Counted from the stretch's first letter, positions 41,040 to 49,221 are shown. The stretch is DNA of 64,000 bases from Amycolatopsis circi (GCF_003385235.1 NZ_PQIA01000023.1:1-64000); one strand, 5' to 3'. Program-made: numbers and translations. The notes: generated by a model from the letters alone, not told the origin.

Positions 41040-41793
41040 GGATGAGCTGCACGACCGCGGCGAGCCCGATCACGACGATCACGCCGCGGAGCACGGTGGG
41101 CGGCAGCTTGCGGCCGATCCTGGCCCCGAGCTGCCCGCCGATCGTGGACCCGAGCGCGAGCAGCCCGATCACCGGCCAGCTCACCGGGGCGACGAACGCG
41201 TAAATCGTGCCCGCGACGATGTTCACGACCGCGGACAGCACGTTTTTGACGCCGTTGAGGCGCTGCAGCGGTTCGGACAGCAGCATGCCCATGACGGCCA
41301 TCATCATCACGCCCTGCGCGGCGGTGAAGTAGCCGCCGTAGATGCCGATGACGAAGAGCAGCCCGAACAGCAACGGCCCGGCGTGATGCTCGCTCCCGTT
41401 GGCCTCGCGGCGCTTCTGCACCCACTTCGACACCTTGGGCTGAACGATCACGAGCACGACGGCCAGCCCGACGAGCACCGGCACGATCTTCTCGAAGGCG
41501 TCCTTGGGAAGCGTCAGGAGGAGAATGGTGCCGCCGATGGCCCCGAAGAACGAGGCGACGGCGAACCGCACTACCTGCGGCCAGTACCCGACGAGTTCGT
41601 GCCGGTAGCCATACGCGCCGCTGATCGTGCCGGGCGCGAGCCCGACCGCGTTGGACGTCGTAGCGGTCACCGGCGGATACCCCAGCGCGACGAGCACCGG
41701 GAACGTCACGAGCGTCCCGGAACCGACGACGGTGTTGATGGTCCCGGCCCACATCCCGGCGATGAAGATGACGACGGCATGCCACCAGGTCAT
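41032..41793 (-). CDS. TauE/SafE-family membrane permease
   Basis: A 253-residue protein with seven to eight hydrophobic segments. The two-fold repeated glycine/proline-rich motif of the family is present: GTINTVVGSGTLVTFPVLVALGYPPVTATTSNAVG in the first half and IYGGYFTAAQGVMMMAVMG with LNGVKNVLSAVVNI in the second. Such proteins export sulfite or organosulfonates, or take up small acids. The start was set at MTWWHAV, where the family usually begins; the longer frame has no membrane sequence. No sulfur-metabolism genes are adjacent, so the substrate is open. Confidence 0.9.
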   Translation of the reverse strand: MTWWHAVVIFIAGMWAGTINTVVGSGTLVTFPVLVALGYPPVTATTSNAVGLAPGTISGAYGYRHELVGYWPQVVRFAVASFFGAIGGTILLLTLPKDAFEKIVPVLVGLAVVLVIVQPKVSKWVQKRREANGSEHHAGPLLFGLLFVIGIYGGYFTAAQGVMMMAVMGMLLSEPLQRLNGVKNVLSAVVNIVAGTIYAFVAPVSWPVIGLLALGSTIGGQLGARIGRKLPPTVLRGVIVVIGLAAVVQLILK

Positions 41794-42124
41794 AAAGCAC
41801 TCACCCGGAGACCCTAAGCAGGACCCTCGGCACTCGGCGACGCGATGTGTCCGGTCAGACACTCGAAGGAACCGCCGGAGGGCGCGCTGACGGCTTCGTG
41901 CCGGGCGCGATTTCGGCTCGCCGACTATCCCGTCGGGCACGCGCATCCGACGGGATCAGTCCTGGCGCGAACGTGCGCTCAGCTTCGCGCTTCGACCTCA
42001 CCACCCCTCCGCAACCGCATCTCCGTCGGCGCACCTGTCGCCCGCGTTCCGGCTCAATCGCCGATCCGCACTCCGTCGGCCGTCAGCCCGAGTCCCGGCT
42101 CCGCCTCAGCCGCTCGCCGGTACC
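41794..42124. other. 331-base gap with a hairpin, no gene seen
   Basis: No frame on either strand here has a credible start, ribosome site and product. ATCCCGTCGG (41927-41936) and CCGACGGGAT (41947-41956) form a perfect 10 bp hairpin with a 10-base loop. It is downstream of the minus-strand VOC gene and probably terminates it; the rest may hold the promoter of the TauE-type gene. Confidence 0.5.
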
Positions 42125-42469
42125 TCACCGTTCAAAAACGCAAAACTCGTTCCCCTCCGGATCCGCCATCACGTGCCACTCCCGGTCCCCTCCTCGCTGC
42201 GCCACCATCCGCGCCCCGGCCGCACTCAGCTCCTCCGGATCTCCCCACACGTCCAGGTGCATCCGGTTCTTCACCGTCTTGCGCTCCGGCACCGGGTTCA
42301 GCCAGATCAGCGGCCCCTCGCCGCCGGGGTCGACGATCGCGACCGGCCAGTCCGGCGAGCGCTCGCCGGGCGGACTCCGGCGGACATAACCCAGCGCCGA
42401 GCACCACCAGTCCGCCAGTGCCTGATGATCAAGAGCGTCGAGCGCCAGGTCTTTGAACTTCGCGGGCAT
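42125..42469 (-). CDS. Glyoxalase-like VOC protein
   Basis: A 114-residue single VOC module. It starts MPAKFKDLALDALDHQALADWWCSALGY and ends REWHVMADPEGNEFCVFER, where DPEGNEFCVF is the metal-ligand strand of the glyoxalase_6 subgroup. The middle NRMHLDVWGD supplies another His. GGGAGGGGATC precedes the ATG. It is divergent from the GntR gene by 87 bases and may be its target. Substrate unknown; proteins of this group are often annotated as resistance-like without proof. Confidence 0.87.
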   Translation of the reverse strand: MPAKFKDLALDALDHQALADWWCSALGYVRRSPPGERSPDWPVAIVDPGGEGPLIWLNPVPERKTVKNRMHLDVWGDPEELSAAGARMVAQRGGDREWHVMADPEGNEFCVFER

Positions 42470-42556
42470 GATCCCCTCCCCTTCCTGCCAAGGATGGTGA
42501 CACCCGCCACCGACAATTTCCCGCGTCCCGAGTCGCCACCTGCCAGGATGGGCGGC

Positions 42557-43246
42557 GTGGCCCACGAAACCGACCAGGTCTGGAGCGCCACGGTCGACCA
42601 TCTGCGCGCGATGATCGACTCGGGCGAGCTTCCGCCGGGCTCGCGCCTGCCCGCGGAACGCGCGCTGTGCGAGCAACTCGGCATCAGCCGCGGGTCGTTG
42701 CGGCAGGCGTTGCGCGTCCTGGATTCGATCGGTTACGTCCAGATCCGCGCCGGTTCGGGCACTTACGTCCGCGAGCAAGGCACCGCGGAAAGCCCGCTGA
42801 GCAGCTGGTTTTCCGAGCATGAGCAGCTCGTGGAGAAGCTGTTCGACCTGCGCGCGACCGTCGAGCCGACGTTGGCCGAGCGGCTCGCGCGCCAGCACAC
42901 GCCGCGCATAGTGCAGCGGCTCGCGGACAACGTCGCGGAGATGGAAGAGGCCGCGGCGGCTGGCGACATGTTGCGCGTCATCGCGACCGACGCCGAATTC
43001 CATCGGGTGATCGCGGGCAACGCGGGCAATGACGACGTCGCTGACCTGCTCCGTTCGGTGCTCGCCCTGGTCGGCGAGGAGCGCCGGGCCGCGCTGCGAT
43101 TGCCTGGCCAGATCCGCAAGGCCGTGGCCGAGCACCGCGCGATCCTCGACGCCGTCAGCCGTTCGGACGCGGCGGCGGCCCGCGAGATCACCCTCAAACA
43201 CTTGCTGGACGCGAAAACCTACGCCCACGACTACGCGTCTTCCTGA
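42557..43246 (+). CDS. GntR-family regulator, FadR/FCD type
   Basis: A 229-residue regulator. The GntR winged helix (about residues 8-72) includes LRAMIDSGELPPGSRLPAERALCEQLGISRGSLRQALRVLDSIGYVQIRAGSGTYV. The all-helical FCD ligand domain (about 85-225) carries DLRATVEP, a D...H pattern in DAEFHRVIAGNAG, and a late EHRAILDAVSRSDAAAAREITLKHL; the Asp and His residues could bind a metal with an organic acid ligand. The GTG at 42557 fits a leaderless start (CAGGAT seven bases upstream); an ATG nine bases earlier is an alternative. It is divergent from the VOC gene. Confidence 0.88.
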   Translation: MAHETDQVWSATVDHLRAMIDSGELPPGSRLPAERALCEQLGISRGSLRQALRVLDSIGYVQIRAGSGTYVREQGTAESPLSSWFSEHEQLVEKLFDLRATVEPTLAERLARQHTPRIVQRLADNVAEMEEAAAAGDMLRVIATDAEFHRVIAGNAGNDDVADLLRSVLALVGEERRAALRLPGQIRKAVAEHRAILDAVSRSDAAAAREITLKHLLDAKTYAHDYASS

Positions 43247-43313
43247 AACCCGATCCACAGGCGCTTCGCCACCCCTCCGGTTGATGCCGCGCCCGGCAAT
43301 CAGCGCTACAGTC

Positions 43314-43329
43314 TTCACAAGTTTGTGAA
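43314..43329. promoter_or_regulatory. Perfect operator TTCACAA-GT-TTGTGAA
   Basis: A perfect 7-2-7 palindrome directly after a TACAGT box (43307-43312), so a bound protein would cover the transcription start of the methyltransferase gene. The 16-base motif differs at only two positions from that between the GbsR-type regulator and the ABC exporter (3153-3168). Confidence 0.82.
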
Positions 43330-43354
43330 AACTTTGCCGCGACGGGGGCTGACC

Positions 43355-44167
43355 GTGGAGAAAGTGCACTTCACCGAGGAGAAAGCGACCAACCTCGGCA
43401 CGCTGTACGCCCGCGCGCTCGACGCTCGCCGAAAAGACCCGATCCTCGGCGACACCGCCGCCGACGAAGCGGTCAAAAAGATCGACTACGACTTCCGCAA
43501 ACTCGGCGTGAACGAGAACGCCGCGGTCTCCGTCGCGATCCGGGCGCGCGCGATCGACGAAATGGCCGCGAAGTGGCTGGCCGAGCACCCCGACGCGGTC
43601 GTCGTGCATCTCGGCTGCGGGATGGACACCCGCGTGTACCGGCTCGATCCGCCGGTGTCGGTCACCTGGTTCGACGTGGACTATCCCGAGGTCGTCGACG
43701 TCCGCGGCCGGATCTACCCGGAGCGGCCCGGGTACTCGACGATCGGCTCGTCAGTCACCGATTTCGGCTGGCTCGACCAGGTTCCCGGCGACCGCGAGGC
43801 GCTGATCGTGGCCGAGGGGCTCACGATGTACCTCACCGCGGAGTCCGGCACCGAACTGGTCCGCAGGCTCGTCGGCAAGTTCCCGTCCGGCCGGATCGTG
43901 GTCGATTTCTTCAGCTCGCTCGGCATCAAGGCGCAGACGATCAACCCGGTGGTCCGCCGCGCGGGCGCGACTTTGCATTGGGGCATCGACGATCCGCACG
44001 AACTGGAACGCTACGGCCTCCGCCTGGTGTCCTGTTTGGACGCGACGGACTGGGCGAGCGACGAAACCCTGGCGAAGATCCCGACCGCGTCCCGGCTGGC
44101 ATTGCGCGCGTCGGCGTTGTTCCCGGTGATCCGCAAGATGGGGCGGATCGCGGAGTGGGATTTCTGA
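43355..44167 (+). CDS. Class I SAM-dependent methyltransferase (LCMT/PPM1-like)
   Basis: A 270-residue methyltransferase. AVVVHLGCGMDTRVYRLDPPVSVTWFDVDYPEVVDVR is the SAM-binding region of the leucine-carboxyl-methyltransferase-like family, which in actinomycetes includes polyketide O-methyltransferases. ALIVAEGLTMYLTAESGTELVRRL is the second family motif. The GTG at 43355 was chosen because GGGGG lies about seven bases upstream and because the longest frame begins inside the operator. Regulation through that operator is likely. Substrate unknown; a hydrophobic acid or phenol is typical. Confidence 0.88.
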   Translation: MEKVHFTEEKATNLGTLYARALDARRKDPILGDTAADEAVKKIDYDFRKLGVNENAAVSVAIRARAIDEMAAKWLAEHPDAVVVHLGCGMDTRVYRLDPPVSVTWFDVDYPEVVDVRGRIYPERPGYSTIGSSVTDFGWLDQVPGDREALIVAEGLTMYLTAESGTELVRRLVGKFPSGRIVVDFFSSLGIKAQTINPVVRRAGATLHWGIDDPHELERYGLRLVSCLDATDWASDETLAKIPTASRLALRASALFPVIRKMGRIAEWDF

Positions 44168-44295
44168 ATCGCCAACCGACCTGACGCAACTGCTCGGGCG
44201 CACAGCCAGCCGCTCGATCAGCATCTCGTACGGCTCACCCAGCGCCACGCGGCACGATCCCGTCTCGGTCGGGGCAAACCGTGCGATAGCGGCAG

Positions 44296-44784
44296 TTACC
44301 GGGTTTCCAGCACCCGAGCCACGAACCGGCTGATCTTCTCGGTCATCCGCTCGACCAGTTCCTCCTCCGAAAGCGACTCCTTCGGTTGCGGAACCGCCGG
44401 CCGGAGTTCGCCGCGCAGATAAGCGCTGCACGCCAGGTCGGAGCACAAATACGTGCCCACCGTGTTGCCGTTGCGACCGGGTTTTCCGGCCAGCCGTGCG
44501 GTGAACAGCGTGATGTCGGCGAGCGGATGCGTCGTGGAGCAGAACGCGCACATGTTGCTGCGCAGCCGCGATTTCGGCGGCGACGCGGCGCGCAGCGACA
44601 GGCCGATCACCTCGTCTCCATGCGCCACGACGAGGTACGCCCGGCCGGGCGCTTTCACGTCGCGCCAGCCCAGGAAGTCGCGCTTCTCCCACGGAATGTC
44701 CGCCGGGAGCGTGACGGACTTGGCTTCCCCGCGGGAACAGTTGACGAACGAGGCGCGGATCTCGGCGGGGTCGAGCGGTTGCAT
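44296..44784 (-). CDS. FBP-domain (FusB-like, treble-clef zinc finger) protein
   Basis: A 162-residue protein. NMCAFCSTTHPLADITLFTAR and a later YLCSDLACSAYLRG supply the four cysteines of the FBP C-terminal treble-clef zinc finger, which in FusB-type proteins binds elongation factor G and rescues ribosomes from fusidic acid. The N-terminal part (residues 1-70) has DIPWEKRDFLGWRDVKAPGRAYLVV, usual for actinomycete members. TAGCGT six bases before the ATG suggests a leaderless transcript. A role in EF-G binding is inferred from the family only. Confidence 0.88.
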   Translation of the reverse strand: MQPLDPAEIRASFVNCSRGEAKSVTLPADIPWEKRDFLGWRDVKAPGRAYLVVAHGDEVIGLSLRAASPPKSRLRSNMCAFCSTTHPLADITLFTARLAGKPGRNGNTVGTYLCSDLACSAYLRGELRPAVPQPKESLSEEELVERMTEKISRFVARVLETR

Positions 44785-44863
44785 ACGACCACGCTAACCA
44801 TCACCGGCCCGCGGCGGCGACGGGTTTTTCGCTCCCAGGCCCGGCACCCCATACGATCTGCGA

Positions 44864-46345
44864 GTGCGCACGATGATCGCGGGGAGGTTCCGGCTGGTTC
44901 TGCGCACCAGTCTGGGCTTCGCCGCGCTCGGTGTCGGGTCGAGTGTCGCCGGTGCCGGAGTCGTCGCGTTGCTGCTGCTCCTGCAGGGTTTGCCGGAGGA
45001 CGTCGACGACCGCGGCTGGGTGCTCGGCGTCACCGCGGCGGGAGTGGTCGCGCTCGCCCTGATCGTCGGCACGCTCTGGACCGCCTACCTGCAACGTCGC
45101 ACCGTGGTGTGGTTCACGATCGGCCGCCCGCCGACCGCGGACGAGGCCAAACGGGCGCTGCGGCTGCCCTTTGACATGGCCGTGGTGAGCGGCACGCTCT
45201 GGCTGATCGGCGCGCTCGCGCTCGGCATTCTTGCCGGCGTCCTCGGCTCGATCGGCGACGCGGCGGGCATCGCGCTCACCATCGGGCTCGGCGGGCTGAC
45301 CACGGTCGGGCTCACCTATCTGGCCGCGGAATGGGTCGCGCGGCCGGTGATGACGATGGCGCTCGACGTGCTGCCGCCGCGTGGTTCGCTGCCGGTCACC
45401 GTGCTGACGCGGCTGGTCGTCACGTGGGTACTGGCCAGCGGCGTGCCGCTGATCGGCGTGCTGCTGGTGACCACGCCGCCCGATCTCGGCCGCCACGGGA
45501 ACCCGACCGCGAGCCTGATCGTGCTGTCCGTGACCGGCCTGACCACCGGCGCGATCGGCACCGCGCTCCTGTCCCGTGCGGTCGCCGCGCCGCTGCACCG
45601 GCTGCGGATCGCGCTGGACGGAATCGCGCGCGGCCGCAAGGACGTGCACGTCGACGTGGACGATTCCAGCGAGATCGGGATGCTGCAGACGTCGGTCAAC
45701 GACCTCGCCGCCGGGCTGCGCGAACAGGACCGGATGCGCGACCTCTTCGGCCGCCATGTCGGCACCGACGTCGCCCGGCACGCGCTCGAATACGGCGCTT
45801 CGCTCTCCGGCGACGTCCGCGAGGTCACCGCGCTGTTCGTGGACGTCGTGGACTCGACAGCGCTCGCGTCACGCACTCCACCGCAGGAATTGGTCGAGAA
45901 GCTGAACCGGTTTTTCGCGAGCGTGGTGTCCGCAGTGGACGCTCGCGGCGGGCTGGTCAACAAGTTCCAGGGCGACGCCGCGCTGTGCGTCTTCGGTGCG
46001 CCGACCCGGCTGTCCGACGGACCGACGATGGCACTCGCCGCGGCCCGCGCGATCCGGGACGCGGTCATGTCGGAAGGCGAGCTGGACCTGGGCATCGGCG
46101 TCGCGACCGGGCAGGTGTTCGCTGGGCAACTCGGCGCGTCGAGCCGCCTGGAGTACACCGTGATCGGCGACGCGGTGAACGAAGCCGCGCGGCTCACCGA
46201 ACACGCGAAAGCCGTGCCGTCGCGCGTGCTCGCCAGCGAAACGACGGTGAAGTCCGCGCTGGGCGGCGAACGCGAACACTGGCGGCTGCACGGCGAACTC
46301 CACCTCCGCGGCCGCCATCGCGAGACCCGAACCTGGACGACCTAG
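44864..46345 (+). CDS. Membrane-bound class III adenylate/guanylate cyclase with HAMP
   Basis: A 493-residue protein of the mycobacterial Rv1318c-Rv1320c type. Six membrane helices (about residues 10-245), then a HAMP linker (LSRAVAAPLHRLRIALDGIARGRKDVHVDVDDSSEIGMLQTSVNDLAAGLRE), then the cyclase domain (about 310-470). Metal aspartates are in FVDVVDSTALA, the substrate lysine in NKFQGDAALCVFGAP, and the transition-state Asn and Arg in IGDAVNEAARL, so it looks active. Start GTG at 44864, with TACGAT six bases upstream (leaderless). ATP versus GTP use is not certain. It ends four bases before a palindromic repeat. Confidence 0.92.
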   Translation: MRTMIAGRFRLVLRTSLGFAALGVGSSVAGAGVVALLLLLQGLPEDVDDRGWVLGVTAAGVVALALIVGTLWTAYLQRRTVVWFTIGRPPTADEAKRALRLPFDMAVVSGTLWLIGALALGILAGVLGSIGDAAGIALTIGLGGLTTVGLTYLAAEWVARPVMTMALDVLPPRGSLPVTVLTRLVVTWVLASGVPLIGVLLVTTPPDLGRHGNPTASLIVLSVTGLTTGAIGTALLSRAVAAPLHRLRIALDGIARGRKDVHVDVDDSSEIGMLQTSVNDLAAGLREQDRMRDLFGRHVGTDVARHALEYGASLSGDVREVTALFVDVVDSTALASRTPPQELVEKLNRFFASVVSAVDARGGLVNKFQGDAALCVFGAPTRLSDGPTMALAAARAIRDAVMSEGELDLGIGVATGQVFAGQLGASSRLEYTVIGDAVNEAARLTEHAKAVPSRVLASETTVKSALGGEREHWRLHGELHLRGRHRETRTWTT

Positions 46346-46348
46346 CGC

Positions 46349-46394
46349 CTCGTGAGTGTTTATCCCGGTTCTAACCGGGATTGCCACTCACGAG
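46349..46394. repeat. Palindromic intergenic repeat, family A
   Basis: A 46-base palindrome with arms CTCGTGAGTG / CACTCACGAG and core ATCCCGGTTCTAACCGGGAT; the TTTA/TGCC positions do not pair. It sits between the convergent cyclase and MarR genes. The MarR gene takes its TGA stop codon (46388-46390) from the right arm. Confidence 0.9.
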
Positions 46395-46846
46395 CCTTCC
46401 CGGCCCTCGTTCATCACCGCCGTGATCCGGACCAGAAAGTCCCGCACCACGGCGTTCTCAGCCACGCTCAACTTCCGCGTCACCGCGTCCAGCTTCTCGA
46501 TCGCCGGCCGCCACACCGCTGCCGCGACCGCGCGGGCCTGCTCGGTCGCCGTGACCGCCACCCGGCGCCGATCGGTGTCGCTGCGAACGCGCGCCAGATA
46601 ACCGGCCTCTTCCATCCGGTCCACCAGCGTGGTCGCCGACGGGCCGCTGATCCCGAGGCGGCGGCCTAATTCCACCGGACCCATCGGCCCGTGATAGTTC
46701 AGGAGCGCGATCGCGGTGAGGTCGTTCGCGTTCATCCCGACGCTCTTCGCCATCCGCGCCATCAGGTCGCGGCTGGCCTCGATGACGTCCCGCACCGCGA
46801 AGGTCGTCTCGTTCACGCGCTCGATCGCTGCCTGGTTCTCGTCCAC
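46388..46846 (-). CDS. MarR-family transcriptional regulator
   Basis: A 152-residue winged-helix repressor: NDLTAIALLNYHGPMGPVELGRRLGISGPSATTLVDRMEEAGYLARVRSDTDRRRVAVTAT (about residues 41-102) holds the recognition helix and the DxRRRxVxxT wing. The start is GTG at 46846 with AAGGAAG about seven bases upstream. It is divergent from the FAD-dependent monooxygenase gene, and the 73-base gap contains a perfect 7-3-7 palindrome, so it most likely controls that enzyme and itself. Confidence 0.92.
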   Translation of the reverse strand: MDENQAAIERVNETTFAVRDVIEASRDLMARMAKSVGMNANDLTAIALLNYHGPMGPVELGRRLGISGPSATTLVDRMEEAGYLARVRSDTDRRRVAVTATEQARAVAAAVWRPAIEKLDAVTRKLSVAENAVVRDFLVRITAVMNEGREGS

Positions 46847-46874
46847 GCGATCTTCCTTGTCAGTAGGGAAACTA

Positions 46875-46891
46875 ATAGATAGATTATCTAT
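46875..46891. promoter_or_regulatory. MarR operator ATAGATA-GAT-TATCTAT
   Basis: A perfect 7-3-7 inverted repeat in an AT-rich island of otherwise GC-rich DNA, 28 bases from the MarR start and 28 bases from the monooxygenase start. Its central position suits simultaneous control of both divergent genes. Confidence 0.85.
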
Positions 46892-46919
46892 GTACCTAGT
46901 CAACGGCAAGGAGGGCATC

Positions 46920-48110
46920 ATGACCCGTCGCAGTCTTCTCGTTTCCGGAGCCAGCATCGCCGGTCCCGCGCTCGCTTCCCGGCTCGCGCGGTCCGGCTGG
47001 GACGTCACCATCGTCGAGCGGTTCGACCATCTGCGCGAGGAGGGCCAGAACGTCGACATCCGCGGCGTCGGCCGCCAGGTGCTGCGCAAGATGGGTCTCG
47101 AAGAAGCGGTCCGCGCCGCGCACACCGGCGAGATCGGCACGCAGTTCGTGGACGAACGCGGACGCGTGGTCGCCGAGTTCCGCGCCGGGGAAGGCGACTC
47201 CGGTGGTGGAACCGCCGAGATCGAAATCCTGCGCGGCCAGCTGTCGAGGCTGCTGTATGAGCAGTCAGCCGGCGAGACGACGTATCGATTCGGCGACCAG
47301 ATCCAGGCGCTGCACGACGACGGAAGCGGCGTGGACGTCGACTTCCAGAGCGGCCAAACCCAGCGCTTCGACGCCGTGGTCATCGCCGAAGGCCTGCGTT
47401 CCCGCACCCGCGCGATGCTGATGCCGGACGTACGTCCGCACGAGCTTGGCCTCTACACCGCACACCTCGCGCTCCCGCGCATCGCCACCGATAACGCTTG
47501 GTGGCGCACGATGTTCTGCGGCCGCGGCCGGATGTTGTTCCTCCGCCCGGACAACGTCGGCACGATGCGCGCCGGGCTGTTCTTCCTGTCCGACGTACGC
47601 GGCCTCGACCGGCTCACGCCCGAAGACACGGTGTCCGTGCTGCGCAAGACGTACGCCGACGTCGACTGGGAAGGACCGCGCGTTCTGGCCGAAATGGACA
47701 ACGGCTCGCTGTACCTGGAGGACGTCGGCCAGGCGAAACTCCCGACGTGGAGCCAAGGCCGGATCGCGCTGCTCGGCGACGCGGCTTACTGCGCTTCGCC
47801 GGTCAGCGGCATGGGCACGACGCTCGCCCTCACCGGCGCGTACATCCTGGCTGGCGAACTCATGACGAACGAAGACCCACGGGCCGCGTTCGGTGAGTAC
47901 GAACGCCTGATGCGACCGTTGGTCACCGAGGCGCAGCGGCTTTTCCCCGGCGCGCCGCAGGTGACGATGCCGCGCGCGCAGGCGCATCGGACCGCGATCC
48001 ATGCCGCGCTGCGGATGGCGAGCACGCCGTTGGCGCGGCGGTTGGGCAAGGCGGCGGGAAGGGTGGGGAAGCCTCGGTCGGAGGCGATCGTGCTGCCGGA
48101 GTACGCGTAG
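46920..48110 (+). CDS. FAD-dependent aromatic monooxygenase (TetX/PHBH-like)
   Basis: A 396-residue group A flavoprotein monooxygenase. The FAD motif SGASIAGPALASRLARSGWDVTIVER is near residues 8-33, the Arg in ILRGQLSRLL follows, the DG motif appears as AVVIAEGLRSRTR, and the GD motif as GRIALLGDAAYCASPVSGMGTTLALTGAYILAGEL. This layout fits tetracycline-inactivating TetX-like and aromatic-ring hydroxylases. AAGGAGGG lies five bases before the ATG. Divergent from the MarR gene with a shared operator: an inducible detoxification or catabolic step is likely, substrate unknown. Confidence 0.93.
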   Translation: MTRRSLLVSGASIAGPALASRLARSGWDVTIVERFDHLREEGQNVDIRGVGRQVLRKMGLEEAVRAAHTGEIGTQFVDERGRVVAEFRAGEGDSGGGTAEIEILRGQLSRLLYEQSAGETTYRFGDQIQALHDDGSGVDVDFQSGQTQRFDAVVIAEGLRSRTRAMLMPDVRPHELGLYTAHLALPRIATDNAWWRTMFCGRGRMLFLRPDNVGTMRAGLFFLSDVRGLDRLTPEDTVSVLRKTYADVDWEGPRVLAEMDNGSLYLEDVGQAKLPTWSQGRIALLGDAAYCASPVSGMGTTLALTGAYILAGELMTNEDPRAAFGEYERLMRPLVTEAQRLFPGAPQVTMPRAQAHRTAIHAALRMASTPLARRLGKAAGRVGKPRSEAIVLPEYA

Positions 48111-48111
48111 C

Positions 48112-48155
48112 TCGTGAGTGGCGATCCCGGTTCTAACCGCGATCGCCGCTCACGA
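48112..48155. repeat. Palindromic intergenic repeat, family A
   Basis: TCGTGAG-T-GGCGATC...GATCGCC-G-CTCACGA: a 44-base palindrome with core CCGGTTCTAACC. It starts two bases after the monooxygenase stop codon and provides the TGA stop (48150-48152) of the convergent KAS III gene. The arms differ from the TTTAT version at 24541, with compensating changes on both sides, so the pairing is conserved. Confidence 0.9.
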
Positions 48156-49148
48156 CAGCTCAGGCCAGGTCAGCACCGTCGAACCCCAGGTCAGCCCGGC
48201 CCCGAACGCCGTCAGCAGCACCCGGTGCCCCGGCGTCAGCGTCCCGTCGGCGACCGCGTCCGCGAGCGCCAACGGGATCGACGCCGCGCTGGTGTTGCCG
48301 ACCCGGTCGATGTTCGCCACCACCGCGTCCGCGGGCATGCCGAGCTGTTTCGCGGTCGCCTGCAGGATGCGGATGTTCGCCTGGTGCCCGACGAACCGGT
48401 CGACGTCGCCGACCATCCAGCCCGCCTGTTCCAGCACCTCGCGCGAGGATTCCGCCATCCGCGCGCACGCCTGCCGGAACACCGCCGTGCCCTGCATGAC
48501 CAAGTACCGGTCCTTCGGATTCTCCGGCACCCGCTGCGCCGCTCCGCCCGCCTCGACCCACAGCAGCTTGGCCAGTTCACCCTCGCTGTGCAGGTCGAAC
48601 GGGCCCAGCGCGCCGCGTTCGCCGGGCTCGCCCGCGCGCAGCAGCACGGCGCCGCCGCCGTCGCCGAAGATCGGCACCGTGGTGCGATCGTCCGGGTCGA
48701 CCAGCGAACTGAACACGTCCGCGCCGATCACCAGCACCCGCTCGGCGATTCCGCCGGCGATGAACCCGGCGGCGGTCGCGAGCGCGTAGATGAAGCCGCT
48801 GCACACCGCGTTGACGTCGAGCGCGGGCACCGTGCCGAGGCCGAGCCGGGCCGCGACCTGCGGCGCGGTGGCCGGGCACAGCTGGTCGGCGGTCGAGGTG
48901 GCGAGCACGACGGCGTCCGCGTGCCCGTCCGGGCCGAGCGCCGCCCTGCCCGCCTCCTCGGCGAGGTCCACTGTGGACTGGCCGGGCGCGACCCGGCGGC
49001 GCTCGCGGATGCCGGTGCGGGTGCGGATCCACTCGTCGCTGGTGTCCAGGCGGGCCGCGATCTCCTGGTTCGTCACCACGTGTTCGGGCAGCGCGCCGCC
49101 GATTCCGGCGACGACGGCGGCACGGTGGCGCGACCGGACAGCGCTCAT
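48150..49148 (-). CDS. 3-oxoacyl-ACP synthase III (KAS III/FabH-like)
   Basis: A 332-residue thiolase-fold enzyme condensing an acyl-CoA with malonyl-ACP. The full triad is present: Cys116 in DVNAVCSGF, His255 in GHQANIRI, Asn285 in GNTSAAS. DEWIRTRTGIRERR and GDGGGAVLL are further FabH signatures. It stands alone, away from any fabD-acpP-fabF group in the window, and could start either housekeeping or specialised fatty-acid/polyketide chains. A GGGAGG ribosome site precedes the ATG, and a CTACCC/GGGTAG palindrome lies about 60 bases upstream. Confidence 0.93.
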   Translation of the reverse strand: MSAVRSRHRAAVVAGIGGALPEHVVTNQEIAARLDTSDEWIRTRTGIRERRRVAPGQSTVDLAEEAGRAALGPDGHADAVVLATSTADQLCPATAPQVAARLGLGTVPALDVNAVCSGFIYALATAAGFIAGGIAERVLVIGADVFSSLVDPDDRTTVPIFGDGGGAVLLRAGEPGERGALGPFDLHSEGELAKLLWVEAGGAAQRVPENPKDRYLVMQGTAVFRQACARMAESSREVLEQAGWMVGDVDRFVGHQANIRILQATAKQLGMPADAVVANIDRVGNTSAASIPLALADAVADGTLTPGHRVLLTAFGAGLTWGSTVLTWPELS

Positions 49149-49207
49149 GGCGGAACCTCCCAGACCGGCTTGTTGGCGGACGTCGCCGGTTGCCTCCCTT
49201 GTATGGC

Positions 49208-49221
49208 CTACCCCTGGGTAG
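49208..49221. promoter_or_regulatory. Palindrome CTACCC-CT-GGGTAG upstream of KAS III gene
   Basis: A perfect 6-2-6 inverted repeat 60 bases upstream of the KAS III start and 131 bases from the Lrp-type gene start. The position suits a promoter-proximal operator for KAS III; the regulator is not identified. Confidence 0.5.

Noticed and set aside
44168-44295. Minus-strand translation in the methyltransferase/FBP gap that looked protein-like (VALGEPYEMLIERLAVRP)
   Set aside because: Only about 40 codons between two gene ends, no start, no recognised family; possibly a remnant but unsupported.
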